Virus record (IMG/VR): IMGVR_UViG_3300045431_000248
Location: 1 to 29,514 of that record
Length of the DNA: 29,514 nt
Strand: one strand, 5' to 3'
Origin: a virus
The stretch's first letter is position 1. The number at the start of each line of letters is the position of its first letter. The notes under the pieces are model-generated. The model made no database searches. It was given only the letters and a program-made list of their open reading frames with translations, and had not been told where the DNA came from. The translations under genes and the position numbers were made by a program. Below, piece after piece: positions 8,532-15,518 of this stretch.

Positions 8532-8963
8532 CTAATGAAATAATTTAGAGAGTGTCTCCAGATTTACCGTTGAAACTAACCATGCAAGAATAGCAATTGC
8601 TCCAGCTATCATCCATTTCCACTCAAGAATTTTTTTAAATTCGCCGTCTTTTATTTTATTATGTTGCGATATGTCGGCGCGCAAAGACTTAATTTCATCC
8701 ATAATCCTACGTTCAGTCAATTCTATCTTATCTGACAAATTTCTATCAACGGTAGTGATTCTAGAATGAAGTTCTTTGATATCGTGCGTTGTGTCTTTTT
8801 TTCTTTCGTTCATGTCGTCGTAAATTTGATTTACTATGCGGTCGTGATTATCCACCAGTTTCTCAATAACCGAATCCATTTTTTTACAAAGATCTGTAAT
8901 ATTAGTGAGTTGAGTTTTTAGAACCTCGACATCAACCTTTAAATCTATCATGTCGTTTGCCAT
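8532..8963 (-). CDS. Coiled-coil protein with C-terminal membrane anchor (XhlA-like)
   Basis: 143 residues, ATG at 8963 with GAGGAAAG upstream. Residues 5-105 are a charged, heptad-like helix (many Ile/Leu at a/d positions among Lys, Asp and Glu); residues 114-133 (EWKWMIAGAIAILAWLVSTV) form one membrane segment, followed by a short tail. This layout matches XhlA-type hemolysin/lysis accessory proteins of phages, which assist holins, and the holin-like, endolysin and spanin-like genes lie just upstream. The assignment rests on architecture and position; a structural or signalling role for a tail-anchored coiled coil is also possible. Confidence 0.65.
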   Translation of the reverse strand: MANDMIDLKVDVEVLKTQLTNITDLCKKMDSVIEKLVDNHDRIVNQIYDDMNERKKDTTHDIKELHSRITTVDRNLSDKIELTERRIMDEIKSLRADISQHNKIKDGEFKKILEWKWMIAGAIAILAWLVSTVNLETLSKLFH

Positions 8964-9126
8964 GATTTATCTTTCCTCTTTTTTAAACCGCTCTGAAGTT
9001 TCTTGTGGACTTTCATTTCTTTGCATTCTTAAATGAGTTTATTTGTTATTTTATTGATTACTAAATTAACTGAACAGCAAATGCAAGTATTATCATTCAT
9101 GACATAATTTGCAAAAATAATTTTTT

Positions 9127-9450
9127 TTATATTTCATAATCTTTAGTCTTGGGCAAAGGAGTTCCTTTAGTCTGTTTATTTATGGGAACATATGATTTTG
9201 ACGAATGCATAAATTGAGACTGTGTTTGAGGAACTGAAATTTTATTTGCAAATTTTTCTGATGCCGTCACACCTAATCCGGCAATTGCAATGTAAATCAT
9301 GCCATCAAATAAATTTGGTGATATTTTATATCCCCAAAATAAATCTGCAATGAATGCAATACTACAAAGTATGAACGCAAGAAAAGTTATGACACGTTTA
9401 CTACTAAGTGTGCCGTTGTGTCCATCGATTAACAGTGTATTTAATTGCAC
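9127..9450 (-). CDS. Putative holin
   Basis: 107 residues from a GTG at 9450 that has AGGA about ten bases upstream; the gene starts 12 bases after the endolysin stop. Two membrane segments are clear: about residues 18-39 (KRVITFLAFILCSIAFIADLFW) and 46-63 (LFDGMIYIAIAGLGVTA), linked by a short turn, followed by a basic, proline-rich tail of some 40 residues. The pattern of a leading SSKRVITFLA helix followed by ITASEKF-like residues is one I recall from phage holins. A holin would permeabilise the inner membrane at a set time and release the endolysin encoded next to it. No experimental homologue can be named from sequence alone. Confidence 0.68.
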   Translation of the reverse strand: MQLNTLLIDGHNGTLSSKRVITFLAFILCSIAFIADLFWGYKISPNLFDGMIYIAIAGLGVTASEKFANKISVPQTQSQFMHSSKSYVPINKQTKGTPLPKTKDYEI

Positions 9451-9462
9451 AAATATTTTTTC

Positions 9463-10083
9463 CTATTCTAGTATGTGTAATGCATGTTCATAATGTCTGA
9501 TTCTATCATCAATGCCATTAATTCCGCCATTAATGCGTTTTGTTAAAGTTACAATATCGCCAGTATCAGCAAATTTATTTAAATTATTTGTTTTCCAAAA
9601 CCAACATGCAGATTGGGTTGCGCCTTCAAAAGTTTCAAGATATTCAACCGCCTCTTCTAGAGAAATTTCTAAAGATGTAGCAAACCAATAATAATTCTGT
9701 TTACCTGTAAGTTGAATCAATCCCCGGCCGCAATATTTAAAACCATCACCCGAGGCTTCGTTTCCATTGCCCATGCGATTTGCATAAACTCTATTTGCAA
9801 TAGCTTCTTGTTTATTTGACATCGATGCATATTTTCTCGCGACAACATCATTAGGAAAATATTTAGGAAAAACTTTTCTGAGTGTTTCTGCTCTATAGTT
9901 TAAATTTTCTTTAAGAATTGTAAACCCCGCAGATTCATGTGAACATTGTGAAATAAATGCGGCAATACGTTTTGCCGTATTAATTTCATACTCGGGAAGT
10001 AGTTGTGTCAATGCACGGTGCCAATTTTCAACATAAGAATTTTTAGGCAGCAGTTGTTTTAATTGATCTAGTGTTAAATCCAT
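9463..10083 (-). CDS. Endolysin, glycoside hydrolase 19 (chitinase-like) type
   Basis: 206 residues from the ATG at 10083, eleven bases after the o-spanin-like stop; earlier starts would run into that gene. GH19-type lysins cleave the sugar backbone of peptidoglycan. Visible landmarks are SQCSHESAGF with E50, ENLNYRAETLRKVFPKYF with E59 and the usual pattern following it, NRMGNGNEASGDGFKYCGRGLIQLTGKQNYY (E109 and the CGRGLIQLTG substrate-cleft segment, 118-127), and TKRINGGING near 181-190. There is no signal peptide or anchor, so release depends on a holin, a candidate for which is encoded immediately downstream. Confidence 0.92.
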   Translation of the reverse strand: MDLTLDQLKQLLPKNSYVENWHRALTQLLPEYEINTAKRIAAFISQCSHESAGFTILKENLNYRAETLRKVFPKYFPNDVVARKYASMSNKQEAIANRVYANRMGNGNEASGDGFKYCGRGLIQLTGKQNYYWFATSLEISLEEAVEYLETFEGATQSACWFWKTNNLNKFADTGDIVTLTKRINGGINGIDDRIRHYEHALHILE

Positions 10084-10094
10084 AATTGATTTTT

Positions 10095-10364
10095 TTATTT
10101 TACTTGTTCGAATATTTTCCTTTGATTTGTATACCATTCTTGCCAACTTTCGAGTTTATTTTCACACTCATAATGTAATTGATAATTTCGAATGATTACT
10201 TTCATCATATCCGTAATTACAATTTTATCGTTTGATATTAATTCAAGTTTTTCACATTTTTGAAGTAATTCTTTTGGTGCATCAGGAAAATTTCTTTTGA
10301 TTGGTGTTGTTGAACATCCAACAAGAAATGTTAAAATCAAAATTACAGAAAGTATCATTCTCAT
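10095..10364 (-). CDS. o-spanin-like lipoprotein (Rz1/LysC type)
   Basis: 89 residues with a lipoprotein signal: a hydrophobic stretch at 4-15 and lipobox LVGC ending in C17, so the mature protein would be lipid-anchored, probably in the outer membrane. The mature part resembles Rz1-like LysC proteins in outline: a short proline-containing start (TTPIKRNFPDAPKELLQKC), a helix with NYQLHYECENKLESWQEWY near 58-76, and two extra cysteines. The ATG follows the i-spanin-like stop directly, with GGAAAA upstream. o-Spanins pair with i-spanins to fuse inner and outer membranes in the last step of lysis of Gram-negative hosts. Family placement is by pattern and context. Confidence 0.7.
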   Translation of the reverse strand: MRMILSVILILTFLVGCSTTPIKRNFPDAPKELLQKCEKLELISNDKIVITDMMKVIIRNYQLHYECENKLESWQEWYTNQRKIFEQVK

Positions 10365-10829
10365 TTATTTTCCTTTGCCGGTATCACTTAATTCAGTAAT
10401 CGAATTATTATGCACATTGATAATTTCTTTTGGAATAACACAATTTTCAGTAAACTTTACAACTTCCTGATTATTCACAACTTCTCGATCAATGTATTGA
10501 ATGATTTCGGTGCCCTTTTCTTTTATAATTTTATTTTTATAAACAATTTTTTCAACAATTTTAACATTTTCTTTAGCTGCATTTGTTTCTGCTTGTGCAA
10601 CTTTAATTTCCAACTCTTTTACTCTCGCTTGCCACAGTTCTTCGTTTGAAATTGCGCCAGACATGTATGTACCAATTGCAATGAGTATAATTGAAAAAAT
10701 TTGAATTGGTGTTTTATACAAATAAACTATAGGAGTAAACTGTAGAAATAAGGATACAACAACTCCCGCAATACCTATGATGATTGCGAAATAAAATATC
10801 CAGTGAGGTAACCATTCTAATATCCACAC
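10365..10829 (-). CDS. i-spanin-like membrane protein (Rz type)
   Basis: 154 residues starting at a GTG (10829) with AAGGA nine bases upstream, the latter overlapping the stop region of the mini-gene before it. Residues 9-32 and 38-60 are hydrophobic, followed by a coiled coil (62-105; WQARVKELEIKVAQAETNAAKEN) and a C-terminal CVIPKEIINVHNNSI stretch that resembles the conserved C-terminal motif of Rz proteins. A classical i-spanin has one N-terminal anchor; two hydrophobic segments here require the N-terminus to face the periplasm or one segment to be re-entrant. The o-spanin-like gene starts directly after its stop, the arrangement expected for a spanin pair. Confidence 0.68.
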   Translation of the reverse strand: MWILEWLPHWIFYFAIIIGIAGVVVSLFLQFTPIVYLYKTPIQIFSIILIAIGTYMSGAISNEELWQARVKELEIKVAQAETNAAKENVKIVEKIVYKNKIIKEKGTEIIQYIDREVVNNQEVVKFTENCVIPKEIINVHNNSITELSDTGKGK

Positions 10830-10841
10830 AATAAATATTCC

Positions 10842-10964
10842 TTATTTGTTCTTTTTTGATAAAACAGATTGAATTTTTTCTTGAATATTCTTTGCCCAAA
10901 ATGGTTGAGGAAAATTCCAACCGACAAAAACACCTAGAAAAATCCAAAATAAAATGTCTAACAT
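10842..10964 (-). CDS. 40-residue membrane mini-protein opening the lysis block
   Basis: 40 residues from an ATG at 10964 that has an excellent ribosome site (GGAGAG, eight bases upstream). Residues 2-15 (LDILFWIFLGVFVG) form a membrane segment, followed by WNFPQPFWAKNIQEK and a lysine-rich end. I recall short proteins with the same GWNxPQPxW motif in T4-like marine phages, which supports this as a real gene. Its stop lies 13 bases before the GTG of the i-spanin-like gene, whose ribosome site overlaps the end of this one. A role in lysis timing (pinholin or antiholin-like) is conceivable from size and position only. Confidence 0.7.
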   Translation of the reverse strand: MLDILFWIFLGVFVGWNFPQPFWAKNIQEKIQSVLSKKNK

Positions 10965-10977
10965 AGTGTTTCTCTCC

Positions 10978-11280
10978 TCATACTGTTAGTTTTTGATCAA
11001 TTGTCATGAAATTTTTCTTTCTCATAACAGTTTTAGCAATTAAATCTAATTCTTTTGTATCTCTATCCCATTTCAAAACAAACGGCATATTAATATCTGA
11101 CTGCATATCATTAATTACTGCTTCTGCGTCTGGGCCTAATTTAGGTATTTTCTTTCCATGTTTTTCGAACGTTTTTCTGAAAAGAGCAGTTAATTCATCT
11201 TTTGTAATTTCTTTCTTATTTCTTTCATCATTTACTCTATCTAAAAAATGTCGAGTAAATGAAACATCAATACCAATCAC
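10978..11280 (-). CDS. Conserved hypothetical protein
   Basis: 100 residues starting with GTG at 11280, whose GTGA overlaps the stop of the preceding gene, so translation is coupled. The sequence is compact and charged: FTRHFLDRVNDERNKKEIT at 8-26, a helix ELTALFRKTFEKHGKKI, then PDAEAVINDMQSDINMPFVLKWDRDTKELDLIAKTVMRKKNFMT. The FxRHFLDRxN opening followed by two strands recalls small RelE/BrnT-like folds, but no catalytic set is visible and the resemblance may be accidental. I recall similar proteins in T4-like marine phages as annotated hypotheticals. Confidence 0.68.
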   Translation of the reverse strand: MIGIDVSFTRHFLDRVNDERNKKEITKDELTALFRKTFEKHGKKIPKLGPDAEAVINDMQSDINMPFVLKWDRDTKELDLIAKTVMRKKNFMTIDQKLTV

Positions 11281-12143
11281 CTTAAATAGTTTATCTGCGT
11301 ATTGTTCAAATTTTTTAAATCAGACTGTGTAATTTCTTCAGATATAACATTTGGAGCAAAAGATTCAGTAAACATGCCGGCGCGACCATATCGCAAAAAC
11401 ATCATGGCTTGCGTTTGATTATCTTGAACAATAATTGGACGATTTGGATATTTACGTCCATATTCGCGAATTGCATTGCCTACATCATCGTTACCTACAT
11501 ATTTTTCATATTTAAGATATTTCTTTTTGCCCAATCTCGCTTGATTAAATCTTTGAGTATCCACTACAAATACATCATTATTTGCGAATCTTCGAATAAA
11601 TGCGGCTTGAGCCGTTTTGCCCATTGGAGGATTATCATCCAGTCCAGCAATTGCGCCTGATCCGGCAGAGTTTGCCGGCGCATCTTCATTCTTCTGTTTA
11701 CCTTGACAGTGCGCCCTTTGAGAAAATCCTTTTGGATTATCACAATCAATATTTCTTTTATATTTATCAGACCATTTTTCGTTCAACTCTTTATATTCAT
11801 CAAATTCTTTCCATCGATCATTATTCAAATATTCGATAAAAGATTTTTCAATAGTTTTTTCATTAATATTATTTTCTTCTTTAATTAAATATAGTGCTGC
11901 AGCAAATGATGCCAATCTAGTTTTACCAAACGGCAGAGTTTCTAAAAATTTTTTTAGTTTCAAAATAAGCAAATCAAATTTAGTAAATGATTCATTCTGT
12001 GCAATAGAACGCTTTTCTGCAGGAACGATAATATTTCCTTGAGCATCAATGACGCCTGTAGTATATGCAGTCCATTCAATAAATGGAGTAGTAAACAATC
12101 TTAATATTCGATAAACTAAGTAAATGTTAATCAAATTAGTCAT
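11277..12143 (-). CDS. Conserved marine phage protein with GFSQRAHCQGK motif
   Basis: 288 residues, ATG at 12143 immediately after the previous stop. The N-terminal 100 residues begin with a hydrophobic helix (INIYLVYRILRLFTTPFIEWTAYTTGVID) and contain LKKFLETLPFGKTRLASFAAALYLIKEE, a segment I recall in T4-like cyanophage proteins. The middle carries CDNPKGFSQRAHCQGKQK (about 134-151), a short Cys/His-bearing motif repeated across several large proteins of these phages. The C-terminal half (FVVDTQRFNQARLGKKKYLKYEKYVG...RPIIVQDNQTQAMMFLRYGR) looks like an alpha/beta domain. Possibly a virion-associated protein; function not known. Confidence 0.7.
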   Translation of the reverse strand: MTNLINIYLVYRILRLFTTPFIEWTAYTTGVIDAQGNIIVPAEKRSIAQNESFTKFDLLILKLKKFLETLPFGKTRLASFAAALYLIKEENNINEKTIEKSFIEYLNNDRWKEFDEYKELNEKWSDKYKRNIDCDNPKGFSQRAHCQGKQKNEDAPANSAGSGAIAGLDDNPPMGKTAQAAFIRRFANNDVFVVDTQRFNQARLGKKKYLKYEKYVGNDDVGNAIREYGRKYPNRPIIVQDNQTQAMMFLRYGRAGMFTESFAPNVISEEITQSDLKNLNNTQINYLR

Positions 12144-12497
12144 TTATATTTTTTCCAATTTGTTATATAAATTTAAATCTAAAATCTCTATATTTTTTAT
12201 GTCAATGTAATTTAAATATAAAAAAAATGCATTTAATACATCATGATTTTCTTTATCAATTTTAAACCAAAGCATAGCGACTGTTGCCTCGACGCCGAAA
12301 ACATTAGAAAGAGATATTATATGATTTAATATTAATCTTTCTTTTAATTCATTCTTATCAACATATTTGTTAATGTGTCTCTTAATATATTTGATAGTTT
12401 TTAAATCATCAAAAAATTCTAAAGTTGAAGTGCAATTTATATTTCTATAATTACTAATTGCATATTCATTGAAATTATCATTATTTAACTCAATCAT
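12144..12497 (-). CDS. Conserved T4-like marine phage protein
   Basis: 117 residues, start ATG at 12497, ending one base before the ATG of the next gene. The core LEFFDDLKTIKYIKRHINKYVDKNELKERLILNHIISLSNVFGVEATVAMLWFKID (about residues 26-80) is helical and matches a pattern I recall as very widespread in T4-like cyanophages and pelagiphages, where it is annotated as hypothetical. No catalytic residues stand out. It is positioned between virion-type genes and the lysis block, so late expression and a virion or assembly role are plausible. Confidence 0.75.
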   Translation of the reverse strand: MIELNNDNFNEYAISNYRNINCTSTLEFFDDLKTIKYIKRHINKYVDKNELKERLILNHIISLSNVFGVEATVAMLWFKIDKENHDVLNAFFLYLNYIDIKNIEILDLNLYNKLEKI

Positions 12498-12498
12498 T

Positions 12499-13035
12499 TT
12501 AGAATGAAGACAGTGCTACCCTCTTAATTGTTGAGGCATTAACTGCAATATACAAATAATTAGAATCCCATGTAATAGTTCCTGTACCCCAGTCTACTGC
12601 AGTATTATTTGATGATGCCGGAGTTTGTGCTGTACGAACACGAATTGCATCTGAATTAATGTCAAGTGCTTCTGTTGGGGCATTTGTCATAATACCAATT
12701 TTATCGGCTGAAGCATCAACAAAGAACATGTTTGCTTGGTTGTCTGATTCAATTCTTGTATCAGAGTCAGCACCATCTTCGTTGATAACTGTCCCGCGAG
12801 TTAAAACAAGTCCAGTGTTTGCGTCTAGAGTTAGTATGTTTGCGAATACAGTAGCATTGCCAGCTGAACCAAAGTTCATTGAGGTGTGTGTTACTGCTGA
12901 GGTTGCACCAAATAAATCTTCTAATTCAATCTTTTTGCTTACTGGTGATCCTGATGGATCATCAATGATTAATAACAAATCATTGTTTGCAGGTGCAGTC
13001 AATGCTGTTAACTGCGTTACTTTTTTGTCTGCCAT
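12499..13035 (-). CDS. Probable virion structural (fibre-like) protein
   Basis: 178 residues; ATG at 13035 with GGAGAAG upstream. The N-terminus (KVTQLTALTAPANNDLLLIIDDPSGSPVSKKI, residues 5-36) is a pattern typical of phage tail-fibre or baseplate-attached proteins. The rest is rich in Thr, Asn, Asp, Ala and short strands (NTGLVLTRGTVINEDGADSDTRIES... VDASADKIGIMTNAPTEALDI), as in trimeric beta-structured fibres. No chaperone or receptor-binding tip domain follows, so this may be a short fibre or decoration. Promoter for this gene was not found; it probably lies on the transcript from the late promoter at 13647. Confidence 0.75.
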   Translation of the reverse strand: MADKKVTQLTALTAPANNDLLLIIDDPSGSPVSKKIELEDLFGATSAVTHTSMNFGSAGNATVFANILTLDANTGLVLTRGTVINEDGADSDTRIESDNQANMFFVDASADKIGIMTNAPTEALDINSDAIRVRTAQTPASSNNTAVDWGTGTITWDSNYLYIAVNASTIKRVALSSF

Positions 13036-13111
13036 TTAATTCTTCTCCTATTTTATAAACCCAATTGAATGGGAATGCTACTTCCGGGACTCGGACCAAA
13101 ACTTTAATAAT

Positions 13112-13588
13112 TCAAGAATCTTCTAAGATTGTGTCGTCGGTGTTTGCGTCGCCCGATAAGGATGAAAATGCGACTAAAACTTCAGATTTATGTCTTACTC
13201 TAGAATTTGCATCAGTATAAGTTTTATATCTCACCCAACCTGGAGTATTTAATCCTCTTGATTGATTATTTGCTACTGCAGCTTCAGTAGAATTAACGCC
13301 AAAAATTAAATTTCCTGATATGTCAGAATTAAGAACATATTTTGGTGAATCTTGGCCTGTAATTGTTACGCCAGAAGCATTTGCAGTATCCCAAGCGGCA
13401 TCGATTGTTAGCGATGTATCGCTTGCAATGCCTACAACTTTACGATGGCGGCCATTAATAAAAATAGAATCGCCAAGCTCAAGTTGTGTGGTAAATGTGC
13501 TGTTTGTGCCTGTAACAGTTGACGACGTATTTACTACAGCAACAGTTCCTGCAATCGAGAATGAATCTCTGTTTCCCCAAAGTGCCAT
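13112..13588 (-). CDS. Virion structural protein, T4-like marine phage type
   Basis: 158 residues beginning MALWGNRDSF, a start I recall from virion proteins of T4-like cyanophages and pelagiphages. Ribosome site AAGGAG lies nine bases before the ATG. The composition is that of a beta-rich particle protein: many Thr, Ser, Ala and Val, with VAVVNTSSTVTGTNSTFTTQLELGDSIFINGRHRKVVGI (residues about 16-54) resembling repeated strand-turn units. An exact T4 late-type promoter box is located 60 bases upstream inside the end of the preceding gene, supporting late, high-level expression. Confidence 0.8.
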   Translation of the reverse strand: MALWGNRDSFSIAGTVAVVNTSSTVTGTNSTFTTQLELGDSIFINGRHRKVVGIASDTSLTIDAAWDTANASGVTITGQDSPKYVLNSDISGNLIFGVNSTEAAVANNQSRGLNTPGWVRYKTYTDANSRVRHKSEVLVAFSSLSGDANTDDTILEDS

Positions 13589-13605
13589 GGTTATTTTCTC
13601 CTTTA

Positions 13606-14094
13606 TTAATATCCTAATTTTCTAAGTTGTGAAATTGTATTCATACTATTTATATGCCGAATGGCAATTCCTTCTGCCGATCGCCACTCTCTGCAATTTT
13701 TGTCATAATCATCTATTAAAACATTTGGTTTTCCTTCAATCATTGCAAATTTTTGTTTATCTTCTCTCGGAATTAAATTAATTTGTTCAACATTACCCAA
13801 ATGTTTTTTGATCCATTCAATTTTTTCCTGTTTGCATGTGGGCATACGTTTTGATGGTGCCGACAAAATATAAGGTCCATACGGGCGAATAAATCTCCAC
13901 AGAGTCATTGCATCAGGCATAGGTTCTAAGTTTGCCCAAAACTTATGAACTTTTTTGAGTGCTTCCCATTTAGCATCCTTTTCTTCATTCTGAAATGATT
14001 TAAGTCCTTGTTTGGCAAGTTCTTTGTTTGCGCCGCCAATAAAATTCACAAGAACTTGATCCATATCACAATAAATCTGAGGCAATTCGTTCAT
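13606..14094 (-). CDS. HAD-like hydrolase, probable 5'(3')-deoxyribonucleotidase
   Basis: 162 residues. HAD phosphatase motifs are visible: motif I as CDMDQVLVN with nucleophile D10 and general acid D12, motif II as ILSAPS (S79), and motif IV as VLIDDYDKN with D128/D129. The size and the DMDQVLVNF start match small deoxyribonucleotidases, which dephosphorylate dNMPs; in phages they may adjust nucleotide pools or help base modification. The ATG overlaps the stop of the previous gene (ATGA). The late promoter for the downstream virion protein lies within the last 50 bases of this gene. Confidence 0.85.
   Translation of the reverse strand: MNELPQIYCDMDQVLVNFIGGANKELAKQGLKSFQNEEKDAKWEALKKVHKFWANLEPMPDAMTLWRFIRPYGPYILSAPSKRMPTCKQEKIEWIKKHLGNVEQINLIPREDKQKFAMIEGKPNVLIDDYDKNCREWRSAEGIAIRHINSMNTISQLRKLGY
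13647..13654 (-). promoter_or_regulatory. T4 late-type promoter TATAAATA
   Basis: Exact TATAAATA on the minus strand, the consensus recognised in T4 by the gp55/gp33-modified RNA polymerase. The expected start is near 13641, about 55 bases before the virion protein ATG at 13588. Its position, immediately ahead of a structural gene and inside the 3' end of an enzyme gene, is typical of T4-like genomes. Confidence 0.7.
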
Positions 14095-14714
14095 TTATTC
14101 TCTTCTTTTAATTCAGGATTTATTTCAACCGGCTCTTGTTTTCCTGAAAGTTTATTGCCAGATTTAATATTTTTATTATTATCTTTAGCGGTGACTTCGT
14201 TTTTAGTTTTTTTCATTGTTTCAAAAAATAGTTTGATTGTGTTAATTTTTTCAATTTCTTCTTTTTTCATTGAAGCACGTTTTACCCGGTTTTGTGCAAG
14301 CCCAGACACAAATTTAATCTTGGCGCCAGCAAGTGTTTTAAGATTGTCGATATTCATTTTGTCAAGCATAGCAATCAATTGTTTATATGCTGGTCCTGAC
14401 GGATCAATTGTATTAATTTTTCCGTATTCATCTCGCATTTTAGCAAGTTGTTGTGATGTAAATTCGCTTACTGCCTCATCAGTCGTTGTAGATTTTGGAA
14501 TTGCTTCATCAAGTTCTACTTTGTCTGATGACATATCAGCCAAATCGTTAAAAAATGCTTTCTTTTCTTCTGGCGACAAATCGCCTAGCGATTTAATGCC
14601 CTTCTTGGCCATAAGTGCTCTAACTTTAGCTTGGTGTTTTGTTTCCTTTTCCATTATATTTGTAATACAATCAAGAAGAGATTGCGAAACATTAAATTTA
14701 TTTGCTAGTGACAT
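14091..14714 (-). CDS. Conserved helical protein, function unknown
   Basis: 207 residues, ATG at 14714, two bases after the preceding stop, ending in an ATGA overlap with the HAD gene. An internal unit KVRALMAKKGIKSLGDLSPEEKKAFFNDL (about 30-58) resembles a short repeat-like motif common in several large proteins of marine T4-like phages. The rest is predicted helical and strongly charged, with a lysine/asparagine-rich, probably unstructured C-terminal 40 residues. There is no membrane segment or catalytic signature. Location between virion genes and the multidomain gene suggests a capsid-internal or assembly role, which is inference. Confidence 0.68.
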   Translation of the reverse strand: MSLANKFNVSQSLLDCITNIMEKETKHQAKVRALMAKKGIKSLGDLSPEEKKAFFNDLADMSSDKVELDEAIPKSTTTDEAVSEFTSQQLAKMRDEYGKINTIDPSGPAYKQLIAMLDKMNIDNLKTLAGAKIKFVSGLAQNRVKRASMKKEEIEKINTIKLFFETMKKTKNEVTAKDNNKNIKSGNKLSGKQEPVEINPELKEENK

Positions 14715-14716
14715 GT

Positions 14717-15025
14717 TTATTCCTCTCTGATTTTAAGAATTAAGTTTTCTTTGCCTTTCAAAATTCTATGATAAGTTTCTTTCGGAATCTTATACTGTTT
14801 ATTTTTTTCGAGTGTGATTGGTAAAAATTCATCAAGCTGCAATTTCCACTCTTTTCCTTCTATAACTGTTATAATTCGTGTTCTTTTATCTTTATGCCAT
14901 ATAAGTTTGACATCATCAATATCTTTATCAAATTTTCTAATAAATTGACAAGTATCAATTTGCCTATCAATATATGGCCTACCAGTAAAAATTTCCACCT
15001 CCACTGAGACCAAGTTGTTTTGCAT
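14717..15025 (-). CDS. Small conserved protein, start uncertain
   Basis: About 100 residues; the C-terminal 85 are the convincing part: FIRKFDKDIDDVKLIWHKDKRTRIITVIEGKEW, then LDEFLPITLEKNKQYKIPKETYHRILKGKENLILKI, a cupin-like strand pattern with a TYHR turn that I recall from small T4-like phage proteins. Start is unclear. The ATG at 15025 overlaps the previous gene by 47 bases and lacks a ribosome site; GTG codons at 15004 and 14998 also lack one. The only good Shine-Dalgarno (GGAGG at 14998-15002) is five bases before an ATT at 14992, in frame. The coordinates given use the ATG. Probably an accessory protein without known function. Confidence 0.55.
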   Translation of the reverse strand: MQNNLVSVEVEIFTGRPYIDRQIDTCQFIRKFDKDIDDVKLIWHKDKRTRIITVIEGKEWKLQLDEFLPITLEKNKQYKIPKETYHRILKGKENLILKIREE

Positions 15026-15518
15026 ATCGTGGTATATTACATGCCCAATACGCAGCGGTTGTTCTATCTTTTTGCATATCGCACCGATGCCGTGCAGCAA
15101 AAGATTTTCTTGCTTTTAGATTGTTTAATTTAATAGATAATCCGGTTGTGTCGCCCCATGTAACTTTTTTAATACTACCATCTGGTGTGCGAACATATAC
15201 ATAAAACTTTTTTGGTCCGCCTCGCTTCGGTTTTCCTATTTCAACATTATTTTCGTCCTCATACATAGGACAATCTAGTGGAACTGGATTATTCTCATAA
15301 ATCGCAAAAGTACCAATATCAGTTTCTTCTAGAAGGTATTTGTCCCAACTATCTTCTAGTTGAAGTGCGCCTTCTTCATAAAGTTTTCTGGCTTCGCGAT
15401 ATAATTCAAAGTAACTTTGAGAGCCAACACGAAAAACATTCTCGCTCAATGGAACTTGATTATCAAAATGCCATTGAAGTGCCTCACTAATTAAACTAAA
15501 AGTTTTAAACTTTATCAT
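14979..15518 (-). CDS. Conserved marine phage protein with C-terminal GLSGGGN(F/Y)W motif
   Basis: 179 residues from the ATG at 15518, overlapping the end of the multidomain gene by 14 bases; a GTG five codons upstream is the alternative. The C-terminal half is highly recognisable from T4-like marine phages (recollection): KKFYVYVRTPDGSIKKVTWGDTTGL (about 103-127), then KSFAARHRCDMQKDRTTAAYWACNIPRYAKQLGL with two conserved cysteines, ending in SGGGNFYW. It may be a compact Cys-bearing domain of virion-associated proteins; the same style of domain occurs as a module inside much larger proteins in relatives. The N-terminal half is helical and less conserved-looking. Confidence 0.75.
   Translation of the reverse strand: MIKFKTFSLISEALQWHFDNQVPLSENVFRVGSQSYFELYREARKLYEEGALQLEDSWDKYLLEETDIGTFAIYENNPVPLDCPMYEDENNVEIGKPKRGGPKKFYVYVRTPDGSIKKVTWGDTTGLSIKLNNLKARKSFAARHRCDMQKDRTTAAYWACNIPRYAKQLGLSGGGNFYW

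Noticed and set aside
8967-9026. 19-residue minus-strand open frame ahead of the XhlA-like gene
   Set aside because: Weak ribosome site, no recognisable feature, and length within chance expectation. The 163-base gap otherwise holds an AT-rich imperfect inverted repeat near 9090-9110 and no gene I can support.
12141-12148. Late-like box TATAAATG at a gene start
   Set aside because: One mismatch, and the box includes the ATG of the next gene, so transcripts would lack the start codon.
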